Origin: Thermoproteota archaeon | GTDB lineage: Archaea; Thermoproteota; Thermoprotei; Thermoproteales; Thermocladiaceae | Direction of reading: 5' to 3' | Assembly (NCBI GenBank): GCA_013153895.1 | Contig: JAADDN010000024.1 | Span: 1-5,425, forward strand | Length of the DNA stretch: 5,425 bases | In this document: one piece after another, positions 1-4,491 of the stretch | Layout of the letters: every line of letters starts with the position of its first letter | Position numbering within the stretch: position 1 is the first letter of the stretch | Notes under the pieces: generated by a model | What the model saw: only the letters and a program-made list of their open reading frames with translations | Told to the model about the DNA's origin: nothing | The model's database searches: none | Program-made: the position numbers and the translations under genes

Positions 1-166
1 TGTAGATCTCTCTATATCCTTCTACGTAGACGTCTTGTAATGCTCTCTCTATTATTGGTGAGCTTATTATTCTACTATCAATCAGTGGTTCATACTCTTC
101 TCTTCTTCCTGCTACTGCTTGTACAGCTAGTAGATTCTTTATGTCTAGTACTGGTATTATCTTCAT
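1..166 (-). CDS. HisA/HisF-related TIM-barrel protein, N-terminal 55 codons (truncated by left edge)
   Basis: The minus strand is open from an ATG at 166-164 to the left edge. The visible protein starts MKIIPVLDIKNLLAVQAVAG and continues through REEYEPL to EGYREIY at the edge. The first beta strand with Pro and Asp (IIPVLDI), followed by a strand ending AVAG and then R-E-Y-P-L, is the beginning of the HisA-like TIM barrel. It fits the archaeal/methylotroph HisA-HisF-related family better than true HisA, which usually has GGKVVRLxxG here; this protein has NLLAVQAVAG. From the family, a phosphosugar-type ligand is expected, but the reaction is unknown. The gene is divergent from mfnF across a 55-bp gap with one central TATA-like box, which suggests co-expression and a link to methanofuran or methanopterin-type C1 cofactors. 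No Shine-Dalgarno precedes the ATG, so a leaderless mRNA is likely. A genuine histidine-pathway HisA cannot be excluded from 55 residues. Confidence 0.8.
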   Translation of the reverse strand, partial: MKIIPVLDIKNLLAVQAVAGRREEYEPLIDSRIISSPIIERALQDVYVEGYREIY

Positions 167-191
167 TCTTCATGTAAAGTATTTAAGCATG

Positions 192-197
192 TTTAAA
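192..197. promoter_or_regulatory. Palindromic TATA-like box shared by two divergent genes
   Basis: TTTAAA is its own reverse complement. Its centre (194.5) lies 28.5 bp from the minus-strand ATG at 166 and 27.5 bp from the plus-strand GTG at 222. Archaeal TATA boxes are centred about 26-27 bp upstream of the transcription start, so one box could drive leaderless transcription both ways. A second AT-rich stretch (TATTTAA, 180-186) lies close by and could be used instead for the plus-strand gene. B-recognition elements are not obvious. Confidence 0.5.
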
Positions 198-221
198 GAA
201 TGTTATCAGTCTCCTGTGCGT

Positions 222-1265
222 GTGTTAGGCATAGATGTTGGTGGAGCAAATCTGAAGTATGTTGTGATAAGATTGGAAGGTAATGGTCATATTCTTGAGC
301 TTGTTAGAAGAGAGTACTTTCCATTATGGAGGAGAGGTAGAGAACAGCTCAGGAACAGGCTGATAGAGATTAGTAAAGAGCTTAGACCTGACTATGCTAG
401 TGTATGTATGACAGCTGAGCTATGTGATATATATGAGTCTAAGAGTGAGGGAGTTATCGATGTTGTTCACTCATGCTGTGATGCTTTCGGAAGTGATCGT
501 ACTTTCTTCGTTAACTGTGACCTGGAGCTTGTAGATCCTGATAAAGCTTTGAAAGATCCTCTCAAGATTGCTGCAGCTAACTGGGCTGCAAGTGCATGGT
601 TAGTATCTAAGTTATGTAGAGACTGCGTGTTCACGGATATTGGAAGTACAACTACGACAATAATACCAGTAGTAGATGGTAGACCAGCAATATGTGGTAG
701 ATCAGATCCTGAGAAACTCATATGTGGAGAGCTAGTGTACATAGGAACTCTTAGGACATCTGTATCTGAGATTATTGATAGATTACCATATAAGGGAAAC
801 ATTGCTCAAATATGTAGAGAATATTTTGCAATAATGGCTGACGTTAATCTCCTCCTAGGTAACATAAGTAGTGAAGACTATTACATAGATACTCCAGACG
901 GTAGAGGAAAGACCATAAGAGATGCAGCAGTTAGACTTGCTAGAGTAGCATGCTCAAGCTTGGAATATCTATCAATAAACGAGGTTATAGAGATAGCAAG
1001 ATATGTATATGATGTTGCAGTTAGCAAAATTGTTGAAGCATTATTACAGGTCAGATCTAGAATAGCAGCATTAGGTAAAGATCCTAACAAGCTTCTCCTA
1101 ATTACCGCAGGAATAGGAGAGTTCATGCTTAGAGATGCTGGAAGAAGAGCAGGTTTTAGAGAGATAATAAGCATAGATGATATAGTGAGAGAAAGGTATA
1201 AGATAGCTACAGCAGTACCATCATATGCATCAGCAATGATGTTAATAGATAAGCTTAAGAGGTGA
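222..1265 (+). CDS. mfnF: MfnF-like methanofuran biosynthesis protein (hydantoinase/ASKHA-type, H4MPT-linked C1 family)
   Basis: In methanogens MfnF condenses the activated furan-methylamine unit with gamma-glutamyltyramine to build the methanofuran core. Family marks in this 347-residue protein, numbered from the GTG start, are: the ASKHA phosphate-1 motif GIDVGGANLK at 3-12; the second phosphate loop TDIGSTTTTI at 138-147; GELVYIGTLRTSV near 169-181; ADVNLLLG at 206-213; DTPDGRGKT at 223-231; RLARVACSSLE at 238-248; and AGIGEF at 296-301. Together these match the 'H4MPT-linked C1 transfer pathway protein' family well. I chose GTG 222 because relatives begin M-[IL]-G-I-D-[IV]-G-G-A-N, because TTTAAA lies 27 bp upstream, and because a longer form starting at ATG 141 would overlap the divergent gene. 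ATG 189 is a second choice. No Shine-Dalgarno is visible. The 3' end overlaps mfnB tail to tail by 24 bp. Whether the host makes methanofuran itself is inferred. Confidence 0.88.
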   Translation: MLGIDVGGANLKYVVIRLEGNGHILELVRREYFPLWRRGREQLRNRLIEISKELRPDYASVCMTAELCDIYESKSEGVIDVVHSCCDAFGSDRTFFVNCDLELVDPDKALKDPLKIAAANWAASAWLVSKLCRDCVFTDIGSTTTTIIPVVDGRPAICGRSDPEKLICGELVYIGTLRTSVSEIIDRLPYKGNIAQICREYFAIMADVNLLLGNISSEDYYIDTPDGRGKTIRDAAVRLARVACSSLEYLSINEVIEIARYVYDVAVSKIVEALLQVRSRIAALGKDPNKLLLITAGIGEFMLRDAGRRAGFREIISIDDIVRERYKIATAVPSYASAMMLIDKLKR

Positions 1266-1958
1266 AAACTTAACAATATTAATAACCTCCTTAAGCCTAT
1301 CCTCAACAATGATAGAGCTCCTCTCATTACATAATATAGATCTGACACCAATAACGTCAGGATAGACCTCTCTAACTATCTTAACAATATCATTCAACTT
1401 TAAGCCTCCAGCTATAGCAAACATCATATCATGAGCCTTACACTCTTCTCTAAGCTTAATAATGTTTTCAATACCATACTTCTCAATTATTGATAAACCA
1501 TTCTTAATCTTTGTATCTAACATCATTACATCTATATCAAATCTTCTACATATATTAAATAGCTTTATTGGATCTATGCTCTTAATCTCATAATAATCTC
1601 CAAATCCTGCAACTACAAGTCTAGAACTTGTCAATACATCTCTCAAAGAGTGTACTAATCTTGTAATTTCTTCGACATTGTTCATACATATTCCAGCTTT
1701 AACATAATCTACCCCAAGCTCATTAAATATCTCTGCTAGCGTTACAACATTTGTTGAGTAGTAATATAGGTCTCCTATTGGTACACTTATTTCAGTAAAC
1801 TTGTTCTCAAGAGCTCTCTTTATTAGATCGTATGTAGGACATCCAAGTGCTTCTCCTGATCTAACGTTCTTTAGGTCTAGTATATCTATGTATTGCTTAT
1901 ATTTGTACGTTAGTGAAAGTTCTTCTACATATCCGATCGATATTAAGAGTTTTATCAC
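1242..1958 (-). CDS. mfnB: MfnB: (5-formylfuran-3-yl)methyl phosphate synthase
   Basis: MfnB (UPF0264/DUF556 family, TIM barrel) condenses two glyceraldehyde-3-phosphate molecules into 4-(hydroxymethyl)-2-furancarboxaldehyde phosphate, the furan precursor of methanofuran. This 238-residue protein is close to the length I recall for the Methanocaldococcus enzyme. Numbered from the GTG start, expected active-site residues are present: Asp28 and Lys30 in IDILDLKN (the lysine is the Schiff-base position), Lys87 in DYVKAG, and Asp148 with Lys152 in MMLDTKIKNG. Other family marks are VPIGD near 59-63, VVAGFGD at 115-121, AIAGGLK at 181-187 and VIGVRSILC at 202-210. The GTG at 1958 was preferred to an upstream in-frame TTG at 1979 because it gives MIKLLISI, aligning with the family start, and because an AT-rich TATA-like box is centred about 26-28 bp upstream. 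The coding strand changes from A/C-ending codons at the 5' end to T/G-ending ones at the 3' end. Confidence 0.9.
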   Translation of the reverse strand: MIKLLISIGYVEELSLTYKYKQYIDILDLKNVRSGEALGCPTYDLIKRALENKFTEISVPIGDLYYYSTNVVTLAEIFNELGVDYVKAGICMNNVEEITRLVHSLRDVLTSSRLVVAGFGDYYEIKSIDPIKLFNICRRFDIDVMMLDTKIKNGLSIIEKYGIENIIKLREECKAHDMMFAIAGGLKLNDIVKIVREVYPDVIGVRSILCNERSSIIVEDRLKEVINIVKFSPLKLIY

Positions 1959-1979
1959 AGTGTTAGCTTGAGATAGCAA

Positions 1980-1990
1980 TATATTAATAT
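1980..1990. promoter_or_regulatory. Palindromic TATA-like box between mfnB and the sRNA at 2008
   Basis: ATATTAATAT (1981-1990) is a perfect 10-bp palindrome. On the minus strand it holds TTAATATA (1987-1980), centred 25-28 bp upstream of the mfnB GTG at 1958, fitting a leaderless start. On the plus strand the same box predicts a transcription start near 2012, right at the 5' end of the candidate C/D box RNA. Use in both directions is inferred from spacing alone. Confidence 0.5.
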
Positions 1991-2007
1991 TTTGTTGATT
2001 CTTATCT

Positions 2008-2067
2008 TATGAGTGATGAAGCTCCCACCTGACCGAGTGGTGTGGAAGTTTCATTAAGCTGATCATA
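2008..2067 (+). ncRNA. Candidate C/D box sRNA (2'-O-methylation guide), imperfect geometry
   Basis: Elements in order are: C box GTGATGA (2013-2019, perfect RUGAUGA); guide AGCTCCCAC (2020-2028); D' box CTGA (2029-2032); spacer CCGA; a degenerate C' box GTGGTGT (2037-2043, 5 of 7); guide GGAAGTTTCATTAAG (2044-2058); and D box CTGA (2059-2062). TATGA (2008-2012) pairs with TCATA (2063-2067) in a 5-bp stem directly flanking the C and D boxes, as in the terminal stem of C/D RNAs. Such RNAs assemble with L7Ae, Nop5 and fibrillarin to methylate rRNA or tRNA. By the D+5 rule the marked target bases are in GUGG[G]AGCU and CUUA[A]UGAAAC; I did not place these with confidence. Weak points are uneven guides (9 and 15 nt) and a competing 13-pair hairpin (2016-2028 with 2042-2054, one mismatch and one G-U). 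The 3' stem overlaps the stop codon of the minus-strand membrane gene. Confidence 0.58.
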
Positions 2068-2743
2068 TGTGTAAGAGTATGTACATTATGTACAGGATCA
2101 CTGTAGCTGATATACATATTAGTACGTTATCATCTATTGGATTAAACTCGAATCTCTCTATTAATGATGCTACTGCAGCAGCTATAAGTCCAGGAATACC
2201 TGCATAATATAATCCAAGTGGTGCACAGGTTGCGAACATAGCTATGTTACCTATCCAGTGCTTAGTTCTTCTCTTAAATAATGTATTTCTTACGACACCT
2301 GTAGCAGCATCACCAAAAGCCATGAATGCTACAGGAACTATAGCAAGCCAGGGATTGTTGAAGAGTATCCATAAGATGAATATTGTTATTCCCCACATTA
2401 TACAGAAGTTTACTTCATACATGTTGTCCTCAACCTGAAACCAGTAGAGTAATCTTCCCCTTTTATGAGGAATATAGCAAAATACTGCGAGAACTATAGC
2501 AAGTATTAGAGGTATTAGAGGAGAAGTAAATAATATTGGCGTTAGAAGAGCTATAACACCACCAGCAAAAACATGAATAAACTTTCTATTATAATACACA
2601 GCAACATTATGAGGAAGACCACGTTGCCTCATCACATTATATAGAAATTTTGTTACATAGAGTATACCTATGACATAGAGGAAGAGTATGAGAGCCTCTA
2701 TGCTCTCTAAAGTAATGTTCTTAGGTAGAATCGTTAGTAGCAT
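2063..2743 (-). CDS. Dolichol/phytol kinase-superfamily integral membrane protein (CTP-dependent lipid kinase-like)
   Basis: This 226-residue protein is mostly hydrophobic, with about seven likely membrane segments (around 13-35, 54-72, 74-92, 114-130, 132-150, 168-196 possibly as two, and 207-225). Motifs resemble the SEC59/Dgk1/VTE5 superfamily (COG0170): RKFIHVFAG at 53-61 (compare RKxxH in the family), FGDAATG at 143-149, the basic loop KRRTKHWIGN at 157-166, and IERFEFNPIDDN at 195-206, comparable to the LVE...DDN region. Members phosphorylate isoprenoid alcohols or diacylglycerol with CTP. In an archaeon the likely substrate is a polyprenol, dolichol or an archaeal lipid alcohol, but the exact one cannot be told. 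The usual Glu in the loop (W-E-G) is Ile here (WIGN), so activity is less certain. The ATG at 2743 has a TATA-like box 26.5 bp upstream and no Shine-Dalgarno, so it is probably leaderless. A phosphatidate cytidylyltransferase-like role is the alternative. Confidence 0.72.
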   Translation of the reverse strand: MLLTILPKNITLESIEALILFLYVIGILYVTKFLYNVMRQRGLPHNVAVYYNRKFIHVFAGGVIALLTPILFTSPLIPLILAIVLAVFCYIPHKRGRLLYWFQVEDNMYEVNFCIMWGITIFILWILFNNPWLAIVPVAFMAFGDAATGVVRNTLFKRRTKHWIGNIAMFATCAPLGLYYAGIPGLIAAAVASLIERFEFNPIDDNVLICISATVILYIMYILLHI

Positions 2744-2765
2744 GTTGGTAACACTTGACTAACGA

Positions 2766-2773
2766 AAAATAAA
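2766..2773 (-). promoter_or_regulatory. TATA-like box for the membrane lipid kinase-like gene
   Basis: On the minus strand TTTATTTT (2773-2766) is centred 26.5 bp upstream of the ATG at 2743. This is the archaeal TATA-to-start distance for a leaderless transcript. The bases between box and ATG show no G-rich ribosome binding site. Confidence 0.5.
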
Positions 2774-2799
2774 GTATTAACACTATATGTAGATATTCT

Positions 2800-2852
2800 T
2801 GATGATGAATGCCGAGTTCGCAGAAGGGTGAAGAAAAGGCACCTCTCTGATA
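2800..2852 (+). ncRNA. C/D box sRNA, double guide, probable 23S rRNA targets
   Basis: The layout is close to the archaeal ideal: C box ATGATGA (2802-2808, perfect); 12-nt guide ATGCCGAGTTCG (2809-2820); D' box CAGA (2821-2824, one change from CUGA); 3-nt spacer; C' box GTGAAGA (2828-2834, 6 of 7); 12-nt guide AAAGGCACCTCT (2835-2846); D box CTGA (2847-2850). The RNA would direct fibrillarin-dependent 2'-O-methylation with L7Ae and Nop5. By the D+5 rule the predicted targets are CGAA[C]UCGGCAU and AGAG[G]UGCCUUU. From memory, archaeal and bacterial 23S rRNA carries a conserved GAACUCGGCA followed some 30-40 nt later by a GGUGCC-type segment after the GUAACUUCGGG stretch. Both guides would then act on neighbouring sites, as is common for double-guide sRNAs. 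The flanking stem is weak (two pairs). It lies between two minus-strand genes; a short TTTT (2856-2859) follows. Exact ends are approximate. Confidence 0.82.
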
Positions 2853-2875
2853 CTATTTTACACTAATCTGATCAT

Positions 2876-3331
2876 TTACGTTGTTACTTTTATAGGTGAA
2901 GTATATATCTGTTCCTCCTCTTCCTCTGATAGTTCACTTACCTTTGATAAGTTCTCTAGTGCTATCTCTAGGTCAACTATATCTCTAACAGATACTACAC
3001 CTATCGGCTTACCTTCATCATCAACGACTACTAGATGCCTTATCTTATGTTTCTTCATTAAGTATGCTGCCTTTGATACAGGATCTCTATAGTTGATAGT
3101 TATTATCTCCTTTCTAGCAACATCACCTACCCTCGTCTTATCAGGATCTACTCCCTCAGCTATGAGGCGAGCTATATCACGCTCTGATATTACTCCACAT
3201 ACTTGACCTCTCTCATCTACTACAACGAGGAATCCTACATCCTCCTTCTCCATCTTCCTAGCTGCTTCTCTTATGCTTACATCTTTTTCGACTGTTACTA
3301 GAGGCCTCTTTAGCAATGCGCGAATTTCCAT
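2876..3331 (-). CDS. Two-CBS-domain protein
   Basis: This 151-residue protein is almost entirely a Bateman module. CBS1 spans about 8-58, with VTVEKDVSIREAARKM and the nucleotide-contact motif GVISERDIAR at 46-55. CBS2 spans about 74-120, with the parallel GVVSVRDIVD at 111-120. An acidic linker (SELSEEEEEQ) and a short tail follow. CBS pairs usually bind adenine nucleotides or S-adenosylmethionine and act as energy or ligand sensors; no catalytic domain is attached, so any partner must be separate. I chose the ATG at 3331 rather than the upstream ATG at 3355. The TATA-like TTTATAAA at 3355-3362 overlaps the first ATG and is centred 27 bp upstream of the second, so the longer start would not be on the transcript. 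No Shine-Dalgarno is present. It is divergent from the nucleotidyltransferase gene (95 bp between starts), which might be a functional link, but this is only positional. Confidence 0.9.
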   Translation of the reverse strand: MEIRALLKRPLVTVEKDVSIREAARKMEKEDVGFLVVVDERGQVCGVISERDIARLIAEGVDPDKTRVGDVARKEIITINYRDPVSKAAYLMKKHKIRHLVVVDDEGKPIGVVSVRDIVDLEIALENLSKVSELSEEEEEQIYTSPIKVTT

Positions 3332-3354
3332 GAGAACAAAGACGGCAGAACCCA

Positions 3355-3362
3355 TTTATAAA
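3355..3362 (-). promoter_or_regulatory. TATA box for the CBS-domain gene
   Basis: TTTATAAA is a strong archaeal TATA match. Its centre is about 27 bp from the ATG at 3331 but only 3-4 bp from the ATG at 3355. This decides the start codon in favour of 3331 and predicts a leaderless mRNA. Confidence 0.72.
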
Positions 3363-3400
3363 AGTTCTCTTCAAGTAATAGAGTATAGGTAGAGAAAACG

Positions 3401-3406
3401 CTTATC
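3401..3406 (+). promoter_or_regulatory. Weak TATA-like box for the nucleotidyltransferase gene
   Basis: CTTATC preceded by the purine-rich GAGAAAAC lies about 23-24 bp upstream of the ATG at 3427, slightly closer than the 26-27 bp norm. The A-rich segment before it resembles a B-recognition element. AAGGAC (3415-3420) could serve as a poor ribosome binding site if transcription starts further upstream. Confidence 0.35.
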
Positions 3407-3426
3407 ACTCAGACAAGGACAAGACC

Positions 3427-4491
3427 ATGCTCCGCGGCGAAAAAGGTAGCAACAAGTTCCTAGATAGAGACCTATTCGAAACAGAGGAAGGCTACATATT
3501 CTGCGTAGTAGCAGAACACCATCCACCAGACAGAGTAACAGCATACTTAAAATACATGCCTACTCGAGATCAAACATTATGGAGAAAACACAATATTAGA
3601 CTAGAGAGAATAATGAAGACATATGGAGCAGAACAGTATGAAAGATCTAGAGAGATTGTAAGAGAGATCTATAAGAAATATGTAACATATGATCAATATC
3701 TAAATCTTGAACTTATTCAAGTACCAATAGAAGACATAAAAATACATTATAGACCTGAAGAGAGAGTGAAAGAAATATTGAAAGAACCTAAAGACATTTT
3801 AGAAGAGATTGCGAAAGAGTTGATAGAAAATATATCAGATAGTTCAGGAATATCTACAGACTATTTTGGTATTACAGGTTCATTATTAGCTAAGATACAT
3901 AATGTAGAGAAGTCTGATATAGATATTCTAATATACTCGAAAAAGAATACGTTAAAAATTATAGAGACCTTACACGATCTCTGTAAAAGGAATTTAATAG
4001 TTTTTGATAAGAGAATAATTGAGATATGTGTTAATGATTTATTGAAGTATATTAAAGGTCTTGATAGGGATAGACTTGTTAAGATAGTTAAGAGGAGAAT
4101 GCCGAGAATGTTCTTTAGAGATAGAATATTTTCTATAAATTATGTTAGAACGTTTGATGAAAGATATGAGAGATATGGAGAGTATTATTATGTGAAGATT
4201 TGTCCTGTTAAGGTTAGGGCTAGGATCGTAGACTCATCAGAATCTTACTATAATCCTGCTATATATGTCATAGATGATGTTAGACCTATAGAACCTCTAG
4301 ATTTGCCGAAGATAAGTGAAGTTGCGTCTTATGAGAACGTGTTTTCTGGGGTAGCTAAAGAGGGTGAGGAAGTTATTGTTCATGGTATGTTGGAGAAGAA
4401 GATTGATACACGTACAGGATGTGAGTCCTATAGAATTGTTATTGGTAGTATAGATATGAGGGGTCTAGACTATATTTATCCGTTGGGTTAA
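3427..4491 (+). CDS. Archaeal nucleotidyltransferase-domain protein of unknown substrate
   Basis: This 354-residue soluble protein has three parts. Residues 1-110 form an N-terminal region beginning with FLDRDLFETEEGYIFCVV, containing HHPPDRVTAYLKYMP and a charged helical stretch. The middle (about 120-205) carries the polymerase-beta nucleotidyltransferase signature: Gly151-Ser152 in FGITGSLLAK, then Asp164 and Asp166 in KSDIDILIY, the usual hG-S-x(n)-DhDh metal site; Glu199 in IIEICV could supply the third carboxylate. The C-terminal region (about 230-354) is rich in beta-type segments (YYYVKICPVKVRARIVDS, EEVIVHGMLEKK) and could be a small nucleic-acid or ligand-binding fold. Such proteins look like the archaeal 'predicted nucleotidyltransferase' group (COG1665-like, by recollection); no substrate is known to me. 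Upstream the frame is open only to 3382 with no other good start, so ATG 3427 stands. Codons change from A/C-ending at the 5' end to T/G-ending at the 3' end. Its stop abuts the convergent RFC gene with no gap. Confidence 0.85.
   Translation: MLRGEKGSNKFLDRDLFETEEGYIFCVVAEHHPPDRVTAYLKYMPTRDQTLWRKHNIRLERIMKTYGAEQYERSREIVREIYKKYVTYDQYLNLELIQVPIEDIKIHYRPEERVKEILKEPKDILEEIAKELIENISDSSGISTDYFGITGSLLAKIHNVEKSDIDILIYSKKNTLKIIETLHDLCKRNLIVFDKRIIEICVNDLLKYIKGLDRDRLVKIVKRRMPRMFFRDRIFSINYVRTFDERYERYGEYYYVKICPVKVRARIVDSSESYYNPAIYVIDDVRPIEPLDLPKISEVASYENVFSGVAKEGEEVIVHGMLEKKIDTRTGCESYRIVIGSIDMRGLDYIYPLG

Noticed and set aside
141..221. Longer mfnF reading frame starting at ATG 141 (or ATG 189)
   Set aside because: The extra 27 residues are not in the family, the ATG at 141 lies inside the divergent gene, and the central TATA-like box would be inside the coding sequence. 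ATG 189 remains a weaker option.
467..802. 111-codon minus-strand open frame inside mfnF
   Set aside because: It is antisense to conserved mfnF motifs, with no promoter or family resemblance.
881..1351. 156-codon minus-strand open frame antisense to mfnF
   Set aside because: It lies in the shadow of mfnF and the mfnB end, has a random hydrophobic composition and no recognisable family; both overlapped genes are well supported.
1959..1979. TTG start for mfnB
   Set aside because: It overlaps the edge of the AT-rich box and adds seven residues before the family start. GTG 1958 fits both alignment and spacing.
2016..2054. Hairpin as a transcription terminator
   Set aside because: Archaeal termination relies mainly on T-runs, and no T-run follows the hairpin on either side. 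The C/D box reading explains more of the bases, though the hairpin is kept as a caveat.
2244..2438. 64-codon plus-strand frame opposite the membrane protein
   Set aside because: It is a shadow frame over a conserved membrane gene, with no supporting signal.
3015..3025. TGATGATGA on the minus strand inside the CBS gene as a C box
   Set aside because: No CTGA D box lies at a suitable distance, and the bases are explained by coding (Asp-Asp-Glu).
3332..3355. Upstream ATG of the CBS gene
   Set aside because: It overlaps the TATA box TTTATAAA, so the expected transcript would begin downstream of it.
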